The translations under genes were made by a program, and so were the position numbers. Shown one piece after another: positions 1 through 6,889 of a DNA stretch of 17,370 nt; the stretch's first letter is position 1, and every line of letters starts with the position of its first letter. The notes beneath the pieces are model-generated. The model made no database searches, had not been told where the DNA came from, and saw only the letters and a list, made by a program, of their open reading frames with translations. The stretch is from Bacillota bacterium (GTDB lineage Bacteria; Bacillota; UBA994): positions 1 through 17,370 of the forward strand of contig QLUC01000024.1 in assembly GCA_018725275.1 (NCBI GenBank), given 5' to 3'.

Positions 1-39
1 TGCAAATACTTTGTAGGAATTTATGCCATTTGTAAACAT
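1..39 (-). CDS. 5' end of an unidentified minus-strand gene (partial)
   Basis: Reading leftwards from position 39 there is ATG followed by 12 open codons, giving MFTNGINSYKVFA up to the window edge. A strong ribosome site (GGAGG, complement of about 45-49) lies about 5 nt upstream of this ATG, which is what makes the start believable despite the tiny visible length. The product cannot be identified from 13 residues. The gene is divergent from the RHS remnant and ptsH. I see no convincing -35/-10 pair; a TAGAAT-like -10 is present near 62-67 (minus strand) without a good -35. Confidence 0.45.
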   Translation of the reverse strand, partial: MFTNGINSYKVFA

Positions 40-63
40 ATTTTCCTCCGCCTTTTTTATATT

Positions 64-83
64 CTATCAGCGCGCCCTATCAG
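64..83. repeat. CTATCAG direct repeat, two copies
   Basis: CTATCAG occurs at 64-70 and again at 77-83, separated by CGCGCC, so the two copies lie 13 bp apart. They sit just upstream of the ribosome site of the partial minus-strand gene. They could be a regulator site, but two 7-mers are weak evidence. Confidence 0.3.
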
Positions 84-131
84 CATAACCGTTTTCGTAA
101 AGGAAAGAAATAAGTTCTAAAGAAAGGGGAT

Positions 132-490
132 GTGTTTGGCTACTCGCTGTTTGAGTTCGAATTCTACGGCCCAGTCGTAACCAACCACGCCTTCGATAAG
201 GACAACCGTCAACTAAAGTAACACTAAAGAGTGGAAGGGCTATCGGCTATGCTTGCGACCTCCTGGGCCGTCTGCAGACGTCTATCATCAGTATGACAGC
301 TACGCATGTTACGACTTATGCGTGCCAAAAGGGTACTGGCGCAGGTCTTACTACCAACGTGCTGCCGTCTATAACCAACACCGGCACTGTCACTAGCCAC
401 ACCTACGACGACAATGGCAATATCTCAAGAAATGTTCAGGGTGACAACCACTGTCCGACGACACACATGCTGACAATGGACTTGACCTAA
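132..490 (+). pseudogene. Frameshifted fragment of an RHS/YD-repeat protein
   Basis: Two adjacent reading frames read together as degenerate YD (RHS) repeats. Frame one (132-221) contains VVTNHAFDKDNRQLK and then stops. Frame two, open from about 212 to 490, continues TKVTLKSGRAIGYACDLLGRLQTS and later has HTYDDNGNIS. These match the usual repeat pattern of YxYDxxGRL and YDxNGNI. Joining the frames with a 1-2 base correction near 210-216 gives NRQLTKVTL, the normal continuation of such a repeat. RHS/YD-repeat proteins are large secreted or toxin-delivery proteins of more than 1000 residues, so this is a short decayed piece with neither the N-terminal nor the C-terminal (toxin) region. There is no ribosome site or start that would make it a working gene. 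The family call rests on pattern recognition only. Confidence 0.6.
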
Positions 491-510
491 TTCTTTGACA
501 TCGATACAAT
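482..510 (+). promoter_or_regulatory. Sigma-A type promoter, probably for ptsH-ptsI
   Basis: TTGACC (482-487), a 17-nt spacer and TACAAT (505-510) form a close match to the sigma-70/sigma-A consensus. Transcription would start near 517, leaving an untranslated leader of about 190 nt before ptsH at 710. It overlaps the end of the RHS remnant, and no other gene lies between it and ptsH. Confidence 0.6.
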
Positions 511-618
511 CGGAGTGCAGGCGAGCAAGCAAACTGCTGCAGTTCGTGGCAGTGATGGCGGGTGGGATTTGCCTTTTAAGGTTGCTGCAAGTAGTTGAAG
601 GAACCACCGGAAACACAG

Positions 619-648
619 TGCTGTTTGGGCAAAACGCGCCAAACAGCA
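619..648 (+). repeat. 10-bp perfect inverted repeat in the ptsH leader
   Basis: TGCTGTTTGG (619-628) and CCAAACAGCA (639-648) are perfect complements around a 10-nt loop. No T-run follows, so it is not a standard intrinsic terminator. It may be an RNA element in the ptsHI leader or a protein binding site. The rest of 511-709 shows no coding signal that I trust. Confidence 0.5.
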
Positions 649-709
649 ATCACGCGAATAACGGAGCCTCGCAGTAGGAGTTTGACTAAGCCTCTAAGGG
701 GGATAGGCT

Positions 710-976
710 ATGATTGAGGCCAAAGTAGTGCTAACCAATAAGCTAGGGCTCCATGCGCGCGCTGCGGCGCTCTTAACTACAACCGCAGCAAAGTTTGTCA
801 GTACGGTGCATTTGCAGGGTAACAATAGGACCGCCAACGCCAAGAGCATCCTCATGGTGATGGCGCTGGGACTTACTGCTCAGTCAGAGCTACGCATTGC
901 GGTGGATGGACTGGATGAAGACGAGTGCCTGCAGGCTCTCACCGACCTCATTGCCCATAAATTTTATGAGGAATAG
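710..976 (+). CDS. ptsH: Phosphocarrier protein HPr
   Basis: The 88-residue product has the usual HPr length and fold signature. HPr is the cytoplasmic carrier that takes phosphate from Enzyme I at a histidine and passes it to sugar-specific EIIA proteins, or to DhaM in dihydroxyacetone kinase systems. The active site GLHAR places His15 and Arg17 correctly. AKSILMVMAL places Ser46, the site phosphorylated by HPr kinase in Bacillota, so a role in catabolite control is possible. An oddity is that the usual proline after HAR is alanine (HARAA). The ATG at 710 follows AAGGGGG with suitable spacing. ptsI follows after 38 nt. No EII or sugar kinase gene is visible, so the substrate system served cannot be told. 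Confidence 0.95.
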   Translation: MIEAKVVLTNKLGLHARAAALLTTTAAKFVSTVHLQGNNRTANAKSILMVMALGLTAQSELRIAVDGLDEDECLQALTDLIAHKFYEE

Positions 977-1014
977 CACAGAATGTAGAGCGCTACGCAG
1001 GCGGGAGGTTGCTG

Positions 1015-2715
1015 ATGGATACTTTGCGGGGTAGGGGGATAGTGGCTGGCGTAGCCATCGGCAAGATTATGTTTCCCGTCAAGGCGTGGGACGCGTACCT
1101 TGCCCAGTACCAACAAGGGACGGTGGCCGAAGAGACCCAAAAGTACCACGCTGCTCATCGGCAGGCGGTACAAGGTATTGCCGATGCCGTTGTTAAGGCG
1201 AAAGCCACCGGTAGCACTGAGACAGCCACCATTCTGGAGGCTCACCAGAGCATTATCACCGATCCGGTCTTAGAAGAGAGCATTCTGGGCGGGATTAATA
1301 GTCGCGCGTCCGCTCCACTAGCGGTGAGGGCAGCCTGCGAAGAAATTGCCGCGATGTTCCTAGGGTTACAAGACCCTTACCTGCGCGAACGTGCGGCAGA
1401 TATTAGAGATATTGGCAGTAAGATGGCGAGCCTGCTGCTGGCAGTTCCGGCCCTAGAATTTCCTGACGAAGCGACCATACTATGCGCTACGGAAATTGCC
1501 CCCTCCGTAGTTGCCAACTTGCCGGAGGACAAAGTTGTCGGGTTAATCCTAGGGCAAGGGAGCGAGACTACCCATGCCATCATCATGGCCAAGGCGCGGG
1601 GACTTGTGACGATTGTTGGCCTTGTAGAAGGACAGCTAGACAAGTTGACCGAGGGCACAACCGTCATCCTCGACGGCACAAAGGGTGAGGTCATCGTCGA
1701 GCCAACCCCGGCAGAGGTAGCCCATTATCAGGCCCTCGGGCATGAGCGGCAGGTGCTAGCGGCAGAGTATGCGCGTACCGCTGCCTGGCCCGCGAAGACA
1801 ACAAATGGCAAGCGGATTATTGTGGCGGCGAACATAGGCAACCCATTGGAAATTGAGGCCGCGGTGCGGCATGGTTGTGAGGGCGTGGGCCTTTTTCGCA
1901 CCGAATTCATCTTCATGGGTAGGGACAGTCTGCCCAGCGAGCAGGAGCAGTATGAGGCCTATGCCTATGTCGTCAAGAGGTGCCAGGAGCATCTCTGTGT
2001 CATTAGGACTCTAGACATAGGCGGCGATAAGCCCTTGCCCTATCTAACCATACCAAAAGAGGAGAACCCTTACCTCGGCTTAAGGGCCATCAGAATTTCT
2101 CTTCAGCGCCCCGATCTTTTCCTGACTCAAGTCAGAGCCATTCTCCGAGCGAGCGCTCATGGCAATGTGGCCTTGATGCTCCCGATGATCATCAACCAAA
2201 GTGAAATCGTGGCGGCCAAAAGGATTATCAATCGAGCTAAGAGTGAACTCTTAGACGAGGGGGTGGCCGTGTCCACCTATGTTCCCGTGGGTATCATGGT
2301 AGAAACGCCGGCGGCCGCCGTCATGGCACCGACGCTCGCCGAGGAATGCGATTTTTTTAGCATTGGCACGAACGACTTGACGCAGTACACCCTAGCGGTA
2401 GACAGGGGCAACCAAGGCGTCAGCTACTTGTACGATCATTTTAACCCTGCCGTCTTGCGGTTCATCGCGATGACCATAAAGGCGGCCCATGCTCGGGGTA
2501 TTTGGGTGGGCGTGTGCGGTGAGATGGCGGGGGATCGGGTTGCTACAGAGTTGCTTGTTTCTATGGGGATCGATGAATTGAGCATGAGTGCACCGGCTAT
2601 CCCACTGATAAAAGAAGCTATTCGACATGCCACAGCAGACGAAAGTCTAGCTCGCCAAGTGTTGACCTTGCATGATGTTGAGAATACACGAGCATATTTA
2701 GGTGGACTATCATGA
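1015..2715 (+). CDS. ptsI: PTS Enzyme I (phosphoenolpyruvate-protein phosphotransferase)
   Basis: Enzyme I autophosphorylates with phosphoenolpyruvate and hands the phosphate to HPr in the cytoplasm. The 566-residue product is full length. The N-terminal half has the phosphohistidine loop GSETTHAIIMAKARG with His187. The C-terminal TIM-barrel PEP-binding domain shows GLFRTEF (about 292-298), TLDIGGDKP (about 332-340), GIMVETPAA (about 426-434), SIGTNDLTQY (about 449-458) and the catalytic GVCGEMAGD with Cys501. I chose ATG 1015 because GGGAGG (1003-1008) is 6 nt upstream; the in-frame TTG at 1009 would leave no spacing. The gene probably shares a transcript with ptsH, and its stop overlaps the next small frame as ATGA. 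Confidence 0.95.
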   Translation: MDTLRGRGIVAGVAIGKIMFPVKAWDAYLAQYQQGTVAEETQKYHAAHRQAVQGIADAVVKAKATGSTETATILEAHQSIITDPVLEESILGGINSRASAPLAVRAACEEIAAMFLGLQDPYLRERAADIRDIGSKMASLLLAVPALEFPDEATILCATEIAPSVVANLPEDKVVGLILGQGSETTHAIIMAKARGLVTIVGLVEGQLDKLTEGTTVILDGTKGEVIVEPTPAEVAHYQALGHERQVLAAEYARTAAWPAKTTNGKRIIVAANIGNPLEIEAAVRHGCEGVGLFRTEFIFMGRDSLPSEQEQYEAYAYVVKRCQEHLCVIRTLDIGGDKPLPYLTIPKEENPYLGLRAIRISLQRPDLFLTQVRAILRASAHGNVALMLPMIINQSEIVAAKRIINRAKSELLDEGVAVSTYVPVGIMVETPAAAVMAPTLAEECDFFSIGTNDLTQYTLAVDRGNQGVSYLYDHFNPAVLRFIAMTIKAAHARGIWVGVCGEMAGDRVATELLVSMGIDELSMSAPAIPLIKEAIRHATADESLARQVLTLHDVENTRAYLGGLS

Positions 2716-2918
2716 ACCTGCCAAGCCTATTGTGTAATGGCCCGGTAATTCCCTCAGCACACAATATGGATGATTTTAGCTGCATTCCTACGGACAAGGC
2801 CGGTGTTAAGTACCTGGCTCGCCTCGGTTTGACGGCATTGGTGACGACAAAGCCCTACTTAGTGAAAATCGCTAGAGATGAAGGGCTTATCAAGGAATTA
2901 TGGAACCTGTTCACATAG
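2712..2918 (+). pseudogene. Internally deleted remnant of GlpP-type glycerol operon antiterminator
   Basis: This 68-codon frame starts with an ATGA overlap on ptsI, so it may still be translated. Its beginning, GPVIPSAHNMDDF, resembles the start of GlpP (NxPIIPAVRNMxxF in Bacillus as I recall it). Its second half, DKAGVKYLARLGLTALVTTK followed by PYLVKIARDEGLI, resembles the later GlpP segment that reads GIISTKxxLIxxAKxxGL. Between them about 40 residues of the normal protein appear to be missing, and everything after (IQRxFLLDS and the C-terminal barrel half) is lost; full GlpP is about 185-190 residues. GlpP is an RNA-binding antiterminator that responds to glycerol 3-phosphate; this short form is unlikely to work. 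The alternative is an unrelated small protein. The family match is from memory and not a search. Confidence 0.5.
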
Positions 2919-2929
2919 ACCCCGTCGCC

Positions 2930-4000
2930 TTATTGACCATGCTTAACGAAATCATAGAGCCTCTTGTTCTGATAAATCCTTTCCTTGCCTATTTTTTCTG
3001 AAGTCAGAAACCCTTCTTTTTCAAGGGAAGAAAGGTAATTTACCGCTGTTTTTCTTGAGATTGACAATCCTTTTTCTATATAGACAATTTTTGTATAAAA
3101 TTCATAGAATAATAAATCTATCAGTTCTCTTGAATATATTTTAGGAAGCCTCTCTTTTATCTCGGCACTCATAAGTTCAACTTCAGCATTGATTCTTTTC
3201 ACCAGCCGCAATGTTTCCCCGGCTGTTTCCTCAATTCCTGCAAGGATATAGATAATCCACTCCTCCCAGTTATTCTCGGTCCTCACTTCCTGAAGAAGTT
3301 TATAATAGGCTGATTTATTCCGGATAATATAACTGCTCAAATAGAGCATAGGGCTATCGAGCAGTTCCTTTAATACTAAATACAGCACATTGATGATTCT
3401 GCCTGTTCTGCCATTGCCGTCATAAAAAGGATGGATGCTCTCAAATTGGTAATGGATGACCGCAAGCTTTATCAATGGGTCAATGTCGGTATAGTCCTCA
3501 TTAATGTATTTTTCGAGATTACTTAAAAGCTTCCTGATTTCATCTTCACCAGCAGGTGGTGTATAGACGGTTTCACCGGTTCTTTCGTTCCGGAGTACTG
3601 TGCCGGGTAATTTTCTGATTCCCGCACGATTCTTTTCTATTATACTCTGAATCTCAATAATCATATTTGTGGTCAGCATTTCACGTGCCTTCACCTGCTC
3701 ATATCCACCCCACAAGGCAGTTCTGTAGCTGACCACTTCCTTTGCAGCCGGGCTTGCTCCACTTGCTTCACTCATCGCTTTATAAAGGTCATCATGGGTT
3801 GTTATAATATTTTCGATAGCTGAACTATCTTTTGCTTCATTAATCATGACTGCATTTATCAGGATGTGCTTATTTGGGATAGTGTCTGCATAGCCTTTTA
3901 ACTCAGCCAATGCTCTGTTTGCTCTCGATAATTGTTTCAACACCGTCTTTGTTTCCAATTCTACAGTAGGCGGTAGCATAGGTAAATTATATTCGCTCAA
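2930..4000 (-). CDS. Fic-family protein (probable AMP transferase) with N-terminal inhibitory motif
   Basis: Fic enzymes usually transfer AMP from ATP to hydroxyl groups of target proteins. The 356-residue product has the Fic motif HPFYDGNGRTGR at about 190-201, complete with catalytic His190. An N-terminal region carries SSAIEN at about 59-64, fitting the autoinhibitory (S/T)xxxE(G/N) helix, so it looks like a self-restrained enzyme. The C-terminal 70 residues (SISRKTAVNYLSSLEKEGF region) look like a winged helix for DNA binding. I chose TTG at 4000 because GGAGGTGA (complement of 4006-4013) lies 5 nt upstream and the family typically begins with a Y-x-x-P-x-LPP segment. The gene is visibly AT-richer than its neighbours and convergent with ptsI, which suggests later acquisition. 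No antitoxin partner is seen. The target is unknown. Confidence 0.9.
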   Translation of the reverse strand: MSEYNLPMLPPTVELETKTVLKQLSRANRALAELKGYADTIPNKHILINAVMINEAKDSSAIENIITTHDDLYKAMSEASGASPAAKEVVSYRTALWGGYEQVKAREMLTTNMIIEIQSIIEKNRAGIRKLPGTVLRNERTGETVYTPPAGEDEIRKLLSNLEKYINEDYTDIDPLIKLAVIHYQFESIHPFYDGNGRTGRIINVLYLVLKELLDSPMLYLSSYIIRNKSAYYKLLQEVRTENNWEEWIIYILAGIEETAGETLRLVKRINAEVELMSAEIKERLPKIYSRELIDLLFYEFYTKIVYIEKGLSISRKTAVNYLSSLEKEGFLTSEKIGKERIYQNKRLYDFVKHGQ

Positions 4001-4005
4001 TACAC

Positions 4006-4013
4006 TCACCTCC
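4006..4013 (-). promoter_or_regulatory. Ribosome binding site that fixes the fic start
   Basis: The minus strand reads GGAGGTGA here, 5 nt before the TTG at 4000. An upstream in-frame ATG at 4048 would lie inside the -35 element of the predicted promoter, so it is unlikely to be the start. Confidence 0.7.
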
Positions 4014-4024
4014 ATTACATAGGC

Positions 4025-4053
4025 ATAATACCACCATTTTTTACGCACGTCAA
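4025..4053 (-). promoter_or_regulatory. Sigma-A type promoter for the fic gene
   Basis: On the minus strand TTGACG (4053-4048), a 17-nt spacer and TATTAT (4030-4025) match the sigma-A consensus closely. The start of transcription would fall near 4018, only a few bases before the ribosome site, giving a short leader of about 18 nt. The gene therefore has its own independent expression. Confidence 0.7.
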
Positions 4054-4284
4054 TTGGATGTGGGTAGCAAACTATAAAAATATACCTACGAAAGCACCGG
4101 TGAAATGGCTGGCGACTTACAGGCTACAAAGTTACTCGCCTCCATATTTCCCCCATCATGCTGTAAGGCAAGGTGGGGGAAATTAGTGAGGCCAAATATA
4201 TTACAAAAAATTAAAAGTAGGTTAACTTGTGCAAAATTGTTGGGTGGTAAGGTGTAGGCAGAGAAGATAGAAAGGGGTCGACCG
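4054..4284 (+). promoter_or_regulatory. Control region upstream of the phn operon
   Basis: This is the only substantial non-coding stretch in front of the fifteen phn genes, so the operon promoter and any PhnF site or phosphate-responsive (PHO box) site should lie here. I could not identify a convincing -35/-10 pair. The 4190-4260 part is AT-rich (ATATATTACAAAAAATTAAA) and contains GTTAAC inside TAGGTTAACTTG. A weaker imperfect inverted repeat pairs GGCGA (4111-4115) with TCGCC (4136-4140). The phnD ribosome site AAAGGGG is at 4271-4277. Confidence 0.5.
4146..4183. repeat. 10-bp perfect inverted repeat between fic and phnD
   Basis: ATTTCCCCCA (4146-4155) pairs perfectly with TGGGGGAAAT (4174-4183) around an 18-nt loop, and TGC/GCA inside the loop can add 3 more pairs. 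No T-run follows on either strand, so it is not a typical terminator. It could be an operator, an RNA leader element, or the edge of an inserted segment. Confidence 0.55.
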
Positions 4285-5304
4285 ATGAAAAAATTGGCTC
4301 TCATTCTCGTGGCAGTGACTCTCCTTGCCTCTCTCCTTACCGGCTGCGGTCTAATCGAGGACAAAACAATTACCATGGTGTGGTACCCGAATGAATCTGG
4401 GATGGACGTCAAGGACGCTCGCGACGAAATCGGCAAAATAGTCGCACAGGCCACCGGCAAGACGGTAGAGCACAAGCTCACCACCGACTACGTCATCGCC
4501 ATCGAGGCTATCGTCTCCGGCCAGGCTGACCTTGCCTTTATGGGTGCCACCGGTTACATTATGGCCAACACCCGCAATGCCAAGGTGCTCCCGCTTGTGG
4601 TGAACAGCGGACGCTCCGGCACGCTCTCTGATGCCGTGTACTATAGCTGGATGATTGTCAAAGAAGGCAATGAGGGTCAGTATAAAACCGGCGATACCTT
4701 TTCGCTGGACAATATTGCCGGCAAGCGCTTTTCATTTGTTTCCATCGCTTCAACCTCTGGCTTTGTGGTGCCTGCCGCAGCCATCGTCAATCACTTCTCG
4801 GCAAAGGCTCCTTGGCAAAATATAAAACAAGAGGATGTTACCGAAGGTGGCCAAGGCAAGTTGTTCAGTGCGGTGCTCTACGGTGGGTCACATCAGGGTT
4901 CGACATTTAATGTCCTCTCCGACCGCGCGGACATTGCCGCCACTTGCGACGTTTGCATTGCCAACGACATCGAGCTTGTCTCTGGAACTCATAACCAGGC
5001 GGGCGCCGTCTACCGCGTCCGAGACACCGCTCCCGCGCCATTTAATACGATGCCGGGTGCAAGGTTCGTCTTAATCTCTTCTATCCCGGTGCTAAACGCC
5101 CCGTTTGTCGTCAACACAGGCACCGTCAACGCCAAAGACGTCGCCGCCCTGCGCGCTTTATTTACCAGCGAAGAAGTAACTAAGAACGAGCGCATCTTTA
5201 TCCCGAGCGGCTCAGCCTTCAAGGGTTTCTATCGCCAAGGGCAGCGCTTCCTCGTAGTTGACGACGCGTGGTTTAACCCTATCAGAGCGCTGGGCAGAAA
5301 ATAA
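4285..5304 (+). CDS. phnD: Phosphonate ABC transporter substrate-binding lipoprotein
   Basis: PhnD captures phosphonates outside the membrane and delivers them to the PhnCE importer. The 339-residue product begins with a lipoprotein signal peptide: basic MKK, a hydrophobic stretch to about residue 18 and lipobox LLTGC with Cys21, so it is anchored to the outer face of the membrane. The mature part is of the PhnD/PtxB family, with WYPNESGMD early on (about 35-43), then the QADLAFMGATGYIMA stretch, and ends without extra domains. The ATG at 4285 follows AAAGGGG by 7 nt. It is the first gene of the operon and phnC starts 24 nt after it. The exact ligand (phosphonate or phosphite) cannot be read from sequence, but the C-P lyase genes behind it favour phosphonates. 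Confidence 0.93.
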   Translation: MKKLALILVAVTLLASLLTGCGLIEDKTITMVWYPNESGMDVKDARDEIGKIVAQATGKTVEHKLTTDYVIAIEAIVSGQADLAFMGATGYIMANTRNAKVLPLVVNSGRSGTLSDAVYYSWMIVKEGNEGQYKTGDTFSLDNIAGKRFSFVSIASTSGFVVPAAAIVNHFSAKAPWQNIKQEDVTEGGQGKLFSAVLYGGSHQGSTFNVLSDRADIAATCDVCIANDIELVSGTHNQAGAVYRVRDTAPAPFNTMPGARFVLISSIPVLNAPFVVNTGTVNAKDVAALRALFTSEEVTKNERIFIPSGSAFKGFYRQGQRFLVVDDAWFNPIRALGRK

Positions 5305-5328
5305 ACGAGTAGATCGGGGGAGCTCCAA

Positions 5329-6114
5329 ATGTCACTGTTAACGGTGAAAGGCGTGAGCAAGCACTATAACGAGCGCATTGTAGCTCTCTCTGATGTTTCT
5401 TTTGCGATTGAGCCGGGGGAGTTTGTCGTCATCATCGGCTCCTCCGGTGCCGGCAAATCGACTTTGCTGCGCTGCATCAATCGCATTGTCGAGGTCACCA
5501 GCGGTGTCGTCACTTTTGACGGGCTCGATGTGGGCTCTCTCGACAAAAGGGAGTTGCGCAAAATGCGCACCAAAGTAGGTATGATCTTTCAGCACTACAA
5601 TCTAGTCAACCGCCTGTGTGTGCTCGAGAATGTCTTGCATGGCCGACTCGGGTATAAATCGACCTGGGCAGGAGCCTTGGGTATCTACAGTGAGGAAGAA
5701 AAGGCCCAAGCGCTGCGAGTCCTGCGTTTGGTAGGGTTGGAGGAGCAGGTTTACCAAAGATGCGACCAGCTGAGCGGTGGGCAGAAGCAAAGGGTGGGCA
5801 TTGCCCGCGCTTTGCTTCAAGACCCGAAGCTCCTGCTCTGCGATGAGCCCATCTCTTCACTTGACCCCAATGCCTCCAAGGTGATTATGGACTACTTAAA
5901 AAAGATAAATACCGAACTTGGCATAACCTGTCTCGTCAACTTGCATCAAGTCCATATTGCCCTTGCCTATGCGGAGCGCATCATTGGCGTTAAGCGTGGC
6001 CGCGTCGTCTATGATGGGTTGACGGAGCACCTAACTGCCGAAACCATCCATGACATCTACGGGTCTGAGGCGGGAGACCTCTTATTGGGCAGCGGAGGGA
6101 ACCATGTCGGCTGA
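5329..6114 (+). CDS. phnC: Phosphonate ABC transporter ATP-binding protein
   Basis: This is the cytoplasmic ATPase that powers phosphonate import. The 261-residue product carries Walker A GSSGAGKST at about 37-45, a Q-loop region around MIFQHYNLV, the ABC signature LSGGQKQRVGIARAL, Walker B LLLCDEP and a D-loop SSLDP, followed by a histidine switch in NLHQVHIA. The length is normal for PhnC. GGGGGAG sits 6 nt before the ATG. The 3' end overlaps the next gene by 11 nt, indicating translational coupling with the permease. Confidence 0.95.
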   Translation: MSLLTVKGVSKHYNERIVALSDVSFAIEPGEFVVIIGSSGAGKSTLLRCINRIVEVTSGVVTFDGLDVGSLDKRELRKMRTKVGMIFQHYNLVNRLCVLENVLHGRLGYKSTWAGALGIYSEEEKAQALRVLRLVGLEEQVYQRCDQLSGGQKQRVGIARALLQDPKLLLCDEPISSLDPNASKVIMDYLKKINTELGITCLVNLHQVHIALAYAERIIGVKRGRVVYDGLTEHLTAETIHDIYGSEAGDLLLGSGGNHVG

Positions 6115-6889
6115 TTACCTCATCAAAAAAAGAAGCAACACCCTGAAAGTTCTCTTGGGCCTGGGCTTTCTCTCCCTTGCGGCGGCGTTTATCACCCAGT
6201 ATGACCCAGTGACCGGGTTAATTAGCGGTCTAGACGCTATGCGCTGGGTAGCGGCAAATTTTTACCCAAATGAGCAGTCTCTCACTCGTCTGCCATCCAT
6301 CATGAATAGACTGCGAGAAACGGTGCTCATGTCTATAGCCGCAACCACGGTCGCGGCTTTTTCTGCCACTTTCTTCGCCTTGTTAGGCGCACAGACCACC
6401 AAGGTAAACGATGCCTTGCGTCTCATGAGCCGCAGCACAGCCGCATTTTTGCGCAATATACCTGCTGTTGCTTGGGCGATGATCCTCCTCTTCACCTTTG
6501 GCCAGAGCTCTTTAACGGGCTTCCTCGCCTTGTTTTTTTCTACCTTTGGGTTTTTATCTAGGGTTTTCATGGAAACATTTGACGAAACCACGGCGAGTTC
6601 CATCGAGGCCTTGACCGCGACCGGCGCCAGCTACATGCAAATAATTTTTCAGGCGGTGCTTCCGGCCAGCCTTCCGCAGATGATTAGCTGGATGCTCTAC
6701 ATGGTCGAAACCAATATCCGGGACGCTACCCTGCTGGGCATACTCACCGGCACCGGTATCGGCTTCTCCTTCGCGCTTTTTTACAAAAGCATGAATTACC
6801 ACGCCGCGAGTCTCGTGGTCATCGTCATCGTAGTGACTATCTTGGTAATCGAATATATCTCGAATCACATTAGGAGGGTGATTTTGTAA
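6104..6889 (+). CDS. phnE: Phosphonate ABC transporter permease (first PhnE)
   Basis: This is a membrane subunit of the phosphonate importer. The 261-residue product has an N-terminal membrane segment (LLGLGFLSLAAAFI) and several further hydrophobic helices. The cytoplasmic EAA loop that contacts PhnC is visible as EALTATGASYMQIIFQAVLP in the second half. I chose ATG 6104, preceded by GGAGGG (6094-6099); a longer in-frame start near 6050 would lie deep in phnC without a ribosome site. It overlaps phnC by 11 nt and its stop shares one base with the start of the next permease gene, so the two permeases probably form a heterodimer. Confidence 0.92.
   Translation: MSADYLIKKRSNTLKVLLGLGFLSLAAAFITQYDPVTGLISGLDAMRWVAANFYPNEQSLTRLPSIMNRLRETVLMSIAATTVAAFSATFFALLGAQTTKVNDALRLMSRSTAAFLRNIPAVAWAMILLFTFGQSSLTGFLALFFSTFGFLSRVFMETFDETTASSIEALTATGASYMQIIFQAVLPASLPQMISWMLYMVETNIRDATLLGILTGTGIGFSFALFYKSMNYHAASLVVIVIVVTILVIEYISNHIRRVIL

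Noticed and set aside
629..642. Possible CcpA (cre) site in the ptsH leader
   Set aside because: GCAAAACGCGCCAA keeps only part of the cre consensus and misses the outer TG and CA positions.
425..677. Open frames on both strands at 425-649 (minus) and 495-677 (plus)
   Set aside because: No ribosome sites, no recognisable motifs, and they overlap the predicted promoter and leader hairpin.
4001..4048. ATG start at 4048 for the Fic gene
   Set aside because: It lies in the predicted -35 box, while TTG 4000 has a perfect ribosome site 5 nt upstream and fits the family N-terminus.
4146..4183. Intrinsic terminator for fic or ptsHI
   Set aside because: The stem is strong, but there is no T-run on either strand, and it lies upstream of the fic start rather than after either gene's end.
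4086..4484. Minus-strand open frame of 132 codons across the phn leader and the start of phnD
   Set aside because: Its composition is that of a phnD shadow, and phnD has clear lipoprotein and family evidence on the plus strand.
6050..6103. N-terminal extension of the first PhnE from an in-frame start at 6050
   Set aside because: It lies within phnC and has no ribosome site, whereas ATG 6104 is preceded by GGAGGG and gives a normal PhnE start.
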